52,955 bases of DNA. Source: DASTPP01 sp035762175 (GTDB taxonomy: Bacteria; Myxococcota_A; Polyangia; Polyangiales; Polyangiaceae). A program made the translations under genes and the position numbers. The stretch spans positions 1-52,955 of the forward strand of contig DASTPP010000043.1 in NCBI GenBank assembly GCA_035762175.1. The letters are read 5' to 3'. The notes below the pieces were generated by a model. The model was not told where the DNA came from. It worked only from the letters and a program-made list of their open reading frames with translations, and searched no databases. Shown here in pieces: positions 25,608-34,006 of the stretch. The stretch's first letter is position 1. Each line of letters opens with the position of its first letter.

Positions 25608-26807
25608 ATGACCACGCCCTTCTCCCGCACGCTCCGTTCGCTCGAGCAGGCGCCGCTGCGGCCGCAGCTGCTGGCGGTCGCGTCGGCGGGCGCGCTGGCG
25701 GCGCTCGGGGGCGTCTGGCTCGCGCGGGGCTCGGTGACCGTGTACGCGGTGTCGCGGGCGGCGCGCTTCGAGGTCGACGAGGCGGCGCACCCGGTCGAGC
25801 CGCCGGTCGCGGGGGTGGTCGCCTCGTCGCGCCTGGCGCTCGGGCGGCAGGTGCGCGCCGGCGACGAGCTGCTGGTGCTCGACAGCGCCCTCGAGCGCAC
25901 GCGCCTGGCGCGCGAGGAGGCGCGGCTCGCGAACAGCGAGCGGGCGCTCGCGGCGCTCGGCGGCGAGCTCGAGGCCGAGTCCGACGCGCTCGCGCTCGAG
26001 CGCGAGGCCGCGGCGGCGGCGGTCAGCGTGGCGCAGGCGCGCGCCGCGGTCGCGGCGCTGCTGGCGCAGTCGGCGTCGCAGCAGGACGCGTCGATCCAGG
26101 CGCTGCGCGAGAGCCGGCTCGCCTCCGGCCTCGAGGCGGCCTCGAGCGCGAGCGAGGCGAGCCGGCAGAAGGCCGAGGCCCAGGCGGTGCAGCTGTCGGC
26201 CCGCGAGGTGCGCTCGCTGCACAACACCTCGCTCGGCGACCGGCTCGTGCGCGTCGCGCGCCTGGTGCGCAACCGCGCCGAGCTGCAGGGCGAGCTCGAC
26301 GCGTCGCGGGTGGCGGTCGAGGGGCTGCGCCACGAGATCGCGCTGCGCACGGTGCGCGCGCCGGTCGACGGCACGATCGCCGAGCTGACGCCGGTCACGC
26401 CGGGCGCCTACGTCGCCGCGGGGCAGAAGCTGGCGACCGTCGTGCCGCCGGGGGCGCTGCGCCTGGTCGCGCTCTTCGCCCCCGCCGACGCGGTGGGGCG
26501 GGTGTGGCCGGGGCAGCCGGCGACGGTGCGGCTCGACGGCTTCCCGTGGGCGCAGTACGGCACCGTGGGCGCCGCGGTCGGGCACGTGGCGACCGAGCCG
26601 CGCGACAACGCCATCCGCGTCGAGCTGCGCGTCAGCCGGCCGAACCCGCGCATCCCCATGGGGCACGGCTTGACCGGGAGCGTCGAGGTCGAGGTCGAGC
26701 GGGTGACGCCGGCCTTGCTGCTCTTGCGCTCGATCGGGCAGATGGCCACCCGGCCCGTCGTGCCCCCGGCGCCGCCCGCGCCGGCGGCGCCGGCGGCGCC
26801 CCCGTTA
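25608..26807 (+). CDS. HlyD-family membrane fusion protein, ending at an in-frame TTA
   Basis: A periplasmic adaptor linking an ABC exporter to the outer membrane. One N-terminal membrane helix (LLAVASAGALAALGGVWLA) is followed by a biotinyl-lipoyl half (PPVAGVVASSRLALGRQVRAGDELLVLD), a long coiled coil (about 100-245), the second lipoyl half (LRTVRAPVDGTIAEL) and a beta-barrel (RLVALFAPADAVGRVWPGQPATVRLDGFPW). Codon 400 is TTA; a stop there leaves a 399-residue protein with a Pro/Ala tail and a 14-base gap to the C39 ABC gene. In the standard code it would continue 86 codons into that gene out of frame, to 27065. Removing one T would give TAG at the same place. Confidence 0.9.
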
Positions 26808-26821
26808 GGGGCCCGCACGCG

Positions 26822-29650
26822 ATGGGGCGCGCCCGCAGCTTCCTCGCCGAGCAGGTCGTCCAGGCGTCGCGCATGGACTGCGGCCCGGCGGCGCTCAAGT
26901 GCCTGCTCGCCGGCTTCGGCGTGCGCGCGAGCTACGACCGGCTGCGCGAGGCGTGCCAGACGTCGCTCGACGGCACCTCGATCGACACGCTCGAGGAGGT
27001 GGCGAACGCCCTCGGCATCCCCGCCGCGCAGTACCTCGTGCCGAAGGACGCGCTGCCGGGGCTGAGCGCGAGCCTCGCGCCCGCGCTCGTGGTCGTCTCG
27101 CTGCCGGGCGGGGCGAACCACTTCGTGGTCCTGTGGCGGCGCGCCGGGGGCCTGCTCCACGTGATGGACCCGGCCGTCGGCCGGCGCTGGCTGACGCCCG
27201 CCTCGTTCGCGCACGAGGTCTACGTGCACGAGATCGGCCTGGTCGCCGACGACTGGCTCGGCTTCGCCCTCGAGGGGCCGTTCGGGGGCTGGCTGCTCGG
27301 GCGGCTGGGGCGCCTCGAGCGGCGGGAGCGGGCCCGCGGGCTCTTCGACCGCGCGCTCAAGGACGCGGGCTGGCGGGGCTTCGCCGCGCTCGACGCGGCC
27401 GCCCGGATCGTCGCGCGCGCCCGCCGGGCCGGGGCGGGGCGGGCGCCGGGCGCGCTCGAGCGCTGCTTCGAGCTCGCGCTCGGTGACCTCGGGCGCGAGG
27501 GCGCCGACGCGCTGCCGGCCGCGCTCTACAGCGCGCGCCCGGCGCCCGCCAACGACGAGGGCGACGAGTGCGTCCTCGCCTCGGGCGCGGTGGTGCTCGC
27601 GGTGCACGGCGCGCGGCCCTCCGCCCCGGCGCCCGCCGCGTCGCCGCCCTCGCCGCGCGGGCCCGGCCGCTCGCCTCCGCCGGGCCCGCGCGCCTCGCGG
27701 CCGGACGGGCCCGCGGGGCCGCCGTCGGGGCCGGGCGGGCGGGGGGCCGCGGCGGCCGAGGGGGGGGCGGCGGCGGTCGAGCCGGCCGTTGCGGGGGCGG
27801 CCCTGCGCGCGGCCGTCGACGAGGCGCCGCCGCGGCCGGTGCGCGAGCTCTTGTCGTTCCTGGGCCGCGACGGCCGGGCGGCGGCGTACGCGATCGGGTT
27901 CGGGCTGGTCTTGAGCGCGTCGGGCACGGTGCTCGAGGCGCTGCTCTTTCGGGCCTCGTTCGTGCTCCTCTCGCAGCTCGGGGTCTTGCCGCAGCGGCTC
28001 GGCTTCGTCGCGCTCGTCGTCGCGTTCCTGGCGTCGCTGCTCGCGCTCGAGCTGGTCTTGCAGCTGCTCGCCCTGCGCGTCGGGGTGCTGCTCGACGTGC
28101 GCCTGCGGGCCGCCACGCTCTTCAAGGTGCCGCGCCTCGAGGACGCGTACCTGCGCAGCCGCCTGGTGTCCGACATGGCCCAGCGCGTGCAGAACCTGCA
28201 CTTCGTGCGCGAGCTGCCGCCGGCCGCGCTGCAGTTCGGGCGGGCGGCGGTCGACCTCGCCGTCACGCTCGCGGCCATCGCGCTGCTCGACCCGGGCGGC
28301 GCCCCCGTCGCGTTCGCGGGCGCGGTCGCCTCGCTCGCCCTGCCGCTGGCGGGCAACCGCCTGCTCGTCGAGCGCGACATGCGCGAGCAGGCGCACGCGG
28401 GCGCGCTCAGCGCGGCGTACTTCGACGCGCTGCAGGGGCTCGTGCCGATCCGCGCGCACGGCGCGCAGCGCGCCGTGCGCGTCGAGCAGGAGGCGCTGCT
28501 GGTCGGGTGGCTGCGCGCCGCGCGCTCGCAGCGGCAGGCCGTCACCGCGCTCTCGGGGCTGCAGGCCGCGGTCGGCGTGGCGACGCTCGTCGCCCTCGTC
28601 TACGGCCACTTCGTGCGCGAGCCCGAGGCCCAGGGGCTCTTGCTCGTGCTCTTCTGGGCGCAGCGCGTGCCCGGGCTGGGCCAGAGCATCGCCGCGTCGG
28701 TGCGGCAGTACCCCTCGATCCGCAACGCGCTCTTGCGCGTGACCGAGCCGCTGCGGGCGGCCGAGCGCGAGGGGGCGCCGGGGGCCGACCGGCCGGGCGC
28801 CGCGCCGCCCGCCCCGCCCGCCCGGTCCGGCGGCGCCTCGCTGGCGCTCGAGGGCGTGGCGGTCGTCGCCGGGGGCCAGCGCGTGCTCGAGGGCGTGACG
28901 TGCGCGCTCGCGCCCGGCGAGCACGTCGCCGTCGTCGGCCGCTCGGGCGCCGGCAAGACGAGCCTGGTCGGGCTCCTGCTCGGCTGGCACCGGCCGAGCG
29001 AGGGGCGCGTCGTCGTCGACGGCCGGCCGCTCGACGGGCCGGGGCTCGAGGCGCTGCGGCGGCAGACGGCCTGGGTCGAGCCCTCGGTGCACCTTTGGAA
29101 CCGCTCGCTGCTCGAGAACCTCGCGTTCGGCGCCGACGACCACCCGCTGCGGCCGCTGAGCCTCGTCATCGCCGAGGCCGACCTGACCGCGGTGCTCGAG
29201 CGGCTGCCCGAGGGGCTGCAGACCGAGCTGGGCGACGGCGGCGCGCTCGTCTCGGGCGGCGAGGGCCAGCGCGTGCGCCTCGGCCGCGCGCTGCTGCGCG
29301 ACGACACGCGGCTCGTCATCCTCGACGAGCCCTTCCGGGGGCTCGACCGCGAGCGGCGGCGCGAGCTCCTGCGCCGCGTGCGGCAGGCCTGGCCCGGCGT
29401 GACGCTCGTCTGCGTCACGCACGACGTGGCCGAGACGCTCGAGTTCCCGCGGGCCTGGGTCGTCGACGGGGGCCGCCTCGTCGAGGACGGCCCGCCCGCC
29501 GCGCTCGCCGCCGAAGACTCGCTCTACCGGGCCCTCGCCGCGGCCGACCGGCGCGCGGCGACCGCGTCCTGGGGCGCGCGGCTCTGGCGCCGCGTGCGCC
29601 TCGCGGCGGGGCGGGCGACCGAGGCGCCCGGCCCGGAGGCCGCCCCGTGA
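26822..29650 (+). CDS. C39-peptidase ABC exporter (bacteriocin-type leader peptidase/transporter)
   Basis: A 942-residue transporter that should cut the leader off the precursors and export the core. The C39 peptidase domain is at residues 1-150: Gln 14 (oxyanion), Cys 20 in MDCGPAALK, His 100 in NHFVVLW and Asp 116 in MDPAVG, so it looks active. A Pro/Gly-rich linker of about 70 residues follows (near 265-335), then about six membrane helices. The ATPase has Walker A GRSGAGKTS near 706, signature VSGGEGQRVRLGRALL near 812, Walker B LVILDEP and the H-loop VTHD. It sits between the HlyD adaptor and a second ABC gene with a GTGA overlap. Confidence 0.92.
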   Translation: MGRARSFLAEQVVQASRMDCGPAALKCLLAGFGVRASYDRLREACQTSLDGTSIDTLEEVANALGIPAAQYLVPKDALPGLSASLAPALVVVSLPGGANHFVVLWRRAGGLLHVMDPAVGRRWLTPASFAHEVYVHEIGLVADDWLGFALEGPFGGWLLGRLGRLERRERARGLFDRALKDAGWRGFAALDAAARIVARARRAGAGRAPGALERCFELALGDLGREGADALPAALYSARPAPANDEGDECVLASGAVVLAVHGARPSAPAPAASPPSPRGPGRSPPPGPRASRPDGPAGPPSGPGGRGAAAAEGGAAAVEPAVAGAALRAAVDEAPPRPVRELLSFLGRDGRAAAYAIGFGLVLSASGTVLEALLFRASFVLLSQLGVLPQRLGFVALVVAFLASLLALELVLQLLALRVGVLLDVRLRAATLFKVPRLEDAYLRSRLVSDMAQRVQNLHFVRELPPAALQFGRAAVDLAVTLAAIALLDPGGAPVAFAGAVASLALPLAGNRLLVERDMREQAHAGALSAAYFDALQGLVPIRAHGAQRAVRVEQEALLVGWLRAARSQRQAVTALSGLQAAVGVATLVALVYGHFVREPEAQGLLLVLFWAQRVPGLGQSIAASVRQYPSIRNALLRVTEPLRAAEREGAPGADRPGAAPPAPPARSGGASLALEGVAVVAGGQRVLEGVTCALAPGEHVAVVGRSGAGKTSLVGLLLGWHRPSEGRVVVDGRPLDGPGLEALRRQTAWVEPSVHLWNRSLLENLAFGADDHPLRPLSLVIAEADLTAVLERLPEGLQTELGDGGALVSGGEGQRVRLGRALLRDDTRLVILDEPFRGLDRERRRELLRRVRQAWPGVTLVCVTHDVAETLEFPRAWVVDGGRLVEDGPPAALAAEDSLYRALAAADRRAATASWGARLWRRVRLAAGRATEAPGPEAAP

Positions 29651-31788
29651 CGCGCTCGGGCGCGGGCGCCCTGCTCTGGCCCTTCGCGCGCTTCGCCGAA
29701 GCGCTGCCCGCCGCGGCGAAGGCCTCCGGGCTGACGCGCGGCGAGGTGCCGGCGCCCCCGCTGCCCCCGGCGTTGCGCACCGAGCGCGCCTCGTTCGCGC
29801 TCTACCCCGCCGCCGAGCGGTGGGTGCAGCACGTCGCGCGCGTCGGCGGCTTCGACGCGCAGACCGGCGTGTTGCGGGCCGACGAGGTCGCCGCGGTGGC
29901 GGGCGGGGCGGCCGTGCTCGGCATCATCGGCGACGACGGCGTGAGCCTGCTCGTCACGCTGCCGCGGCGGCGGCGCGGCCCCTTCCGCGTCCTGACCCCC
30001 GGCGGCGACGAGGTCGCGCTCTCGCGCCGGGCGCTGCGCGAGCTCGTCGCGCCGGCGCTCGCGTCCCGCCCCTCGCCCTGGCAGGGGCGCGTCGCCGCGG
30101 CCCTCGGCGACGCGCCCGGCCGCGCCGGCGCGCCGCTCGCGGGCCTCGCCGCCGAGCAGGGCGTCGCGCCCCCGGCCGCCTTCGGCTGGATGCTCCGCCC
30201 CCTGCCCTCGGCGCCGCTCGCCGCGCTCTTGCGCGACGGCGGCCTCGGCCCCCTGCTCGCCCGCACGATCGCGTACGCGTTCGCGCGCTCGGCCCTGACC
30301 ACCGGCGCCCTCGTCGCGCTCGGCGCCGCCGTGCTCGCCGGCCGCCTCGACCGCGGGCGGCTCGCCGCCTGGGCCCTCGCCGCCGCCGCCGCGGTGCCCG
30401 TGCACCTGCTGCTCACGCGGGCGCAGAGCGAGCTCAGCCTCGCGCTCAGCGTCGTCACCCGCCGGCGCCTGCTCGAGGGCGCCCTGCGGCTCGACCCCGA
30501 CGAGGTGCGCCGCCGCGGCGCCGGCTCGCTGCTCGCCGTCACCAACGAGTCGCAGCGCATCGACGCGCTCGCCATCGGGCTCGGCTTCTCGCTGCTGACC
30601 GGCGCCTTCGACGCCGCGGGCGCCGCCGCCCTGCTCGCGTGGGGCCCGCACGGCGCCTGGCTCGTCGCGCTCTTCGCGCTCTCCGCCCTCGGCCTCGCGT
30701 GGGCCGCGCGGGCGACGTACGCGCGCAAGCGCCAATGGTCGGACGCGCGCATCGGGCTCACCAACGATCTGGTCGCCAAGATGGTCGGCCACCGCACCCG
30801 CGTCGCCCAGCAGGGGCCGGCGCACTGGCACCGGGGCGAAGACGACGCGCTCTACGCCTACGGCCGGGCCTCGCGCGCGATGGACCTCGCGGCCCTGCCC
30901 CTGCGCCTCGGCGCCCGGGGCTGGGCCGCCCTCGGCTTCGGCGCCCTCGGCCCCGCGCTGCTCGAGCAGACGCCGCCCGAGGCCCTCTTCGTCGGCGTCG
31001 CCGGGGTGCTGCTCTCGGCGCAGGCGCTGCACACCGTCGCCGGGGCCCTGCTCGCGCTCGTCGAGGCGGGCTCGGCGTGGGCCACCGTCCGCGGCGTCTT
31101 CGCCGCCGCCGCCGCCCTCGGCCGCCCCCCCGCCGCCGAGGCCGCCGCCCACCTCGCCGCCCGCGCCGACGAGCGCGCCCCGCTCGTCGACGTCGTCGAC
31201 GTCACCTTCCGCTACGCCCCGCGCGGCCGCGCCGTGCTGGACGGCTGCGCGCTGCGCGTCCGCAAGGGCGAGCGCGTGCTGCTCGAGGGGCCCTCGGGCG
31301 GCGGCAAGTCGACGCTCGCCGCCCTCATCACCGGCCTGCGCCGGCCCGACGCGGGCCTCGTGCTCGTCGCCGGGTTCGACCAGTACAGCCTCAGCCCCGA
31401 GGCCTGGCGCGAGGTGGTCGCCGCGGCGCCGCAGTTTCACGAAAACCACGTGCTCGCCAACACGCTCGCCTTCAACCTGCTGATGGGCCGCAACTGGCCG
31501 CCCATGCCCGGCGACCTCGAAGCGTGCGAAGCCCTCTGCGAAGAGCTCGGCCTCGGGCCGCTCGTCGAGCGCATGCCCTCGGGCCTGCACCAGCCCGTCG
31601 GCGAGACCGGCTGGCAGCTCTCGCACGGCGAGCGCAGCCGCGTCTACCTCGCCCGCGCCCTGCTGCAGCGCGCCGAGCTCGTCGTGCTCGACGAGAGCTT
31701 CGGCGCGCTCGACCCCGAGACGCTCGAGCGGTGCATGGCCGCCGCGCTCCGCCGCGCCGGCTCGCTCATCGTCATCGCCCACCCCTGA
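29647..31788 (+). CDS. ABC transporter with degenerate C39-like domain and truncated ATPase end
   Basis: A 713-residue ABC protein from a GTG overlapping the previous stop. The N-terminal 200 residues contain GDDGVSLLVTLPRRRRGPFRVLTPGGDEVALSRRALRELV, which resembles the second half of a C39 domain, but I see neither the catalytic Cys nor His, so it probably binds rather than cuts. A membrane domain follows (about 215-480). The ATPase has Walker A GPSGGGKST near 550, signature LSHGERSRVYLARALL and Walker B LVVLDESFGALD. The protein stops two residues into the H-loop (IVIAHP then TGA), so the last 30-50 residues of a normal ATPase are missing. It probably pairs with the preceding transporter. 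Confidence 0.85.
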   Translation: MTRSGAGALLWPFARFAEALPAAAKASGLTRGEVPAPPLPPALRTERASFALYPAAERWVQHVARVGGFDAQTGVLRADEVAAVAGGAAVLGIIGDDGVSLLVTLPRRRRGPFRVLTPGGDEVALSRRALRELVAPALASRPSPWQGRVAAALGDAPGRAGAPLAGLAAEQGVAPPAAFGWMLRPLPSAPLAALLRDGGLGPLLARTIAYAFARSALTTGALVALGAAVLAGRLDRGRLAAWALAAAAAVPVHLLLTRAQSELSLALSVVTRRRLLEGALRLDPDEVRRRGAGSLLAVTNESQRIDALAIGLGFSLLTGAFDAAGAAALLAWGPHGAWLVALFALSALGLAWAARATYARKRQWSDARIGLTNDLVAKMVGHRTRVAQQGPAHWHRGEDDALYAYGRASRAMDLAALPLRLGARGWAALGFGALGPALLEQTPPEALFVGVAGVLLSAQALHTVAGALLALVEAGSAWATVRGVFAAAAALGRPPAAEAAAHLAARADERAPLVDVVDVTFRYAPRGRAVLDGCALRVRKGERVLLEGPSGGGKSTLAALITGLRRPDAGLVLVAGFDQYSLSPEAWREVVAAAPQFHENHVLANTLAFNLLMGRNWPPMPGDLEACEALCEELGLGPLVERMPSGLHQPVGETGWQLSHGERSRVYLARALLQRAELVVLDESFGALDPETLERCMAAALRRAGSLIVIAHP

Positions 31789-32417
31789 GCTCGCCGCCGC
31801 CCGCGCCCGCCGGCCGCCCCGGCCCCAGGCACACGCCCGGTGGCAGCCCCCCGTCGCGGCGGCCGACGCCGGCAGGGCCGACGCTCGCCCGACGAACGAC
31901 CGAACGCTCGGGCGTTTCGAGATATCAATTGGGTGGTCAATTAACTAATCTAACAAAAGCTAAAATCTCTCTGCGCCGTCGCTAAGCTCGAAGCCGCCCG
32001 ATGGCAGGTCTCAGTTCTGACCGACCGAACGGCAAATAATAGACCCATGGTAATTTCCTGACCATGGGTGGGAGTGTCACCAGAATCTTTTGGCCTGACC
32101 TTTGATCTTCGCCTGCTGAGTTACAGCTACATCGAACGGTTTGACGGGAAAAATTAGCTGCACATGGAAAAATAACAAAAATAATTCAGGGTCTTTTGGC
32201 TGTGAAACGAACTATGAGAGAATCCCTCTAGTACTTTAGGCGCCCCCTCCGGTATAGGTACACATTGTGCTTCATGGCCATAGTGTTGGTTGAAGCGCCC
32301 CCCATGGGCAGGTAAAAGCGCAATAGGTGTGTAAAGAAACCCTTTCGCTGTCGAAGTCGTAGTAAGTGTCAGGGTGTCCGCAACACACGTGAATCCTTGA
32401 GAAAGGGACTAGAAGCC
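31789..32417 (+). promoter_or_regulatory. AT-rich leader and promoter region of the precursor genes
   Basis: About 630 bases without a gene, and strikingly less GC-rich than all surroundings from about 31920 to 32410 (runs such as CAATTAACTAATCTAAC and GGAAAAATAACAAAAATAATTC). A 9-bp perfect inverted repeat sits at 32043-32069. TTGACG at 32141-32146 is a possible -35 box, but no good -10 lies at the right distance, so I do not assign a promoter. The region probably carries a regulated promoter and a long 5-prime leader for precursor 1. A GAGAAAGGGA purine tract precedes its ATG. Confidence 0.5.
32043..32069. other. 9-bp perfect inverted repeat upstream of the precursor genes
   Basis: ACCCATGGT (32043-32051) and ACCATGGGT (32061-32069) form a perfect inverted repeat around AATTTCCTG. 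It may be an operator for a dimeric regulator or an RNA hairpin. It lies 350 bases upstream of the first precursor ATG in AT-rich non-coding DNA. Confidence 0.6.
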
Positions 32418-32609
32418 ATGACTAAGAAAGAGGAGGCGACGCAGGTCGAGGGGGCATCGAGCGAGGCGCGCGAAGGCGCCCGCAAGCTGCGGCTGTCGGT
32501 GACGCGCATGAAGAAGATGCGCTCGCAAATCAAGGCCGGGGTGGACGATCACAGCGGCAGCTCGGTCACCTGGAACAACCAGGAGATCGCGCCCATCGTG
32601 GCGCCCTGA
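32418..32609 (+). CDS. RiPP precursor peptide 1
   Basis: A 63-residue peptide without Cys. Residues 1-41 look like a leader with EGARKLRLSVTRMKKMRS, 17 of 18 residues of which recur in precursor 2. It ends IKAG, a double-Gly-type site with a hydrophobic residue at -4, suited to the C39 peptidase nearby. The predicted 22-residue core begins VDDHS and contains GSSVTWNNQE and ends IAPIVAP. Ser/Ser/Thr are targets for the LanB dehydratase, and the only Trp is the obvious target for the DMATS prenyltransferase downstream. An in-frame TTG at 32397 could add seven residues, but the ATG has the better purine tract. Confidence 0.85.
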   Translation: MTKKEEATQVEGASSEAREGARKLRLSVTRMKKMRSQIKAGVDDHSGSSVTWNNQEIAPIVAP

Positions 32610-32833
32610 GCGCTCGGCGACGACGAGCGAGGGCACCTTCGGGCGCGCGCGCCCGTCTCGCGCCCGCGCCCGCCACGCGGGGGCGCCTTCGTCGACCGAA
32701 CTTGTAGGGGGGTACGGTTCGCATCTGCGCTTGGCATCAGGCCGCTGCGCGCTCTCGGATGCGATGTTGATTTCTCTCGTGACCCCCGGCCGGGCGGCAG
32801 ATGTCCGGCTGCGACTACTGGAGCTCGGTTACA

Positions 32834-33025
32834 ATGAAGAAGACGGACCACGACAAGGTCGAGAAGCAAGAATCTGTCACCGCCGACGAGGGCGCGCGCA
32901 AGCTGCGGCTGTCGGTGACGCGCATGAAGAAGATGCGTTCGGCGGTCAAGGGCGGCAACCAGGTGGAGGCCTCGTCGACGATCGATCAGACCGGCAGCAG
33001 CGTCACCTGGAACCACGAGCAGTTA
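32834..33025 (+). CDS. RiPP precursor peptide 2, ending at an in-frame TTA
   Basis: A paralogue of precursor 1: leader DEGARKLRLSVTRMKKMRS, cleavage-site candidate VKGG, then a core starting NQVEASSTIDQ and ending GSSVTWNHEQ. If the TTA at 33023-33025 ends translation, it has 63 residues, with a 41-residue leader and a 22-residue core, exactly as in precursor 1. In the standard code the frame goes on to 33211 and adds 63 Arg/Gly-rich residues unlike anything in precursor 1, translating what looks like non-coding DNA. Removing one T would give TAA at the same point. The core has more Ser/Thr than precursor 1 and one Trp, and no Cys. Confidence 0.82.
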
Positions 33026-33366
33026 AATCGACGCCGAGGCGGGCGCGGGCCTGCGTCGGTGGGGGCGCCGACCGGCGGGCGCCGGACAAAGTACACCGGC
33101 TTGCGACGCGTTTCGAGACGGGGCACGGGGGCCAACGCCCGTGAGCGCTGGCGACGCGCACCGTCGACCGCGTGGCGACCGGAGGCAGGCACTCGCCGCG
33201 CCGCCGGTTGAGACCGGGGTAAGGGCATAGCCCGATCCGCTGCGACGGGACGTCTCAGGCTGAGAGTCGGGGGGCGGCACGTTGGCGAATCGCCGTGGGG
33301 CCCGGCCGATACCGAAGGTCACCAAGGTGCGCAGGGGGAGAGCGACCAGCCCGAGGCCTCTACGTG

Positions 33367-33463
33367 GGTCAGGCGGGTTGGGTACGGCCTCCGGCCACCC
33401 CAAACTCGCCTCCGGCTCCGACCTGGGGCCCCCGGCCTGCGGGCGTACCCAACCCGCCTGACC
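33367..33463. repeat. 19-bp perfect inverted repeat, 59-base spacer
   Basis: GGTCAGGCGGGTTGGGTAC at 33367-33385 is exactly inverted at 33445-33463. It could form a long hairpin (terminator of the precursor transcript) or be the ends of a small mobile element. The 59-base interior has no coding sign. Confidence 0.85.
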
Positions 33464-33490
33464 TACGCTCTAGGGAGCGTGCTCGGGGGT

Positions 33491-33576
33491 GTCGCGGGCG
33501 CCCGCACGGGGCAAGGGCGGGGCGTCTCGTCGGGCTACCGCGAGCTCTGCGTCGCGGGCGCCCGCACGGGGCAAGG
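33491..33576. repeat. 26-bp direct repeat with a 60-bp period
   Basis: GTCGCGGGCGCCCGCACGGGGCAAGG is present exactly at 33491-33516 and 33551-33576. The bases between copies differ from those after the second copy, so only the 26-bp block is conserved. It contains the palindrome GCGGGCGCCCGC, which suggests a protein-binding site or a dispersed genomic repeat. Confidence 0.85.
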
Positions 33577-33661
33577 CGTTGGTCAGGTTTGGCGCCGCAT
33601 TGCGTCACGGCCCCCGACCTGCTGAGCCTAGTCCGAAAGGGGCGTTGTGCTCGGCGCTCTC

Positions 33662-33771
33662 CTCCGAGCGGCGGGTGACCTTGCACGCCCTCCGGGCACC
33701 CGAAACGCGCCTGCGGCTCAACCCGTCGGGGGCCCGCCCTCCGGGCGTGCAAGGTCACGCGCCGCTCGGAG
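33662..33771. repeat. 29-bp inverted repeat with one mismatch
   Basis: The arm at 33662-33690 (beginning CTCCGAGCGGCGGGTGACC, ending TTGCACGCCC) is inverted at 33743-33771 with a single mismatch. The 52-base interior is non-coding. Size and perfection suggest a MITE-like element or a strong hairpin. Confidence 0.85.
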
Positions 33772-34006
33772 CAGGGCCGCGGCCCCGGGCGGGGATTCGT
33801 GCCTGCAAGAAAATGTGCCGTCGACAGCGAAAGGGAGTATTCTGTCGGGCCTGATGGTACCTTGATGAAGGTGATCGCGTCGTCGAATGTGCGCAACGGT
33901 GCGCTGGCGGCGCGGTGCGCGAGCGACGGGGTCTTGAGGGGCACGAGTCGCAACTTCTTCGTACCTTCTTGCTACGGGTTGGGCGTAGCAACGAGAAACG
34001 ACAAAG

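Larger units (their letters stand above)
33026..34006. other. Repeat-rich non-coding region after the precursor genes
   Basis: Nearly 1 kb without a supportable gene. It holds a 19-bp perfect inverted repeat (33367-33463), a 26-bp direct repeat 60 bp apart (33491 and 33551) and a 29-bp inverted repeat with one mismatch (33662-33771). From about 33800 it becomes less GC-rich, which fits a promoter for the lipoprotein gene at 34007. A 76-codon frame at 33799-34029 has unusual codon use and overlaps the next start; I do not believe it is a gene. Confidence 0.6.

Noticed and set aside
32141..32170. Housekeeping promoter with TTGACG at 32141
   Set aside because: No acceptable -10 hexamer at 16-18 bases.
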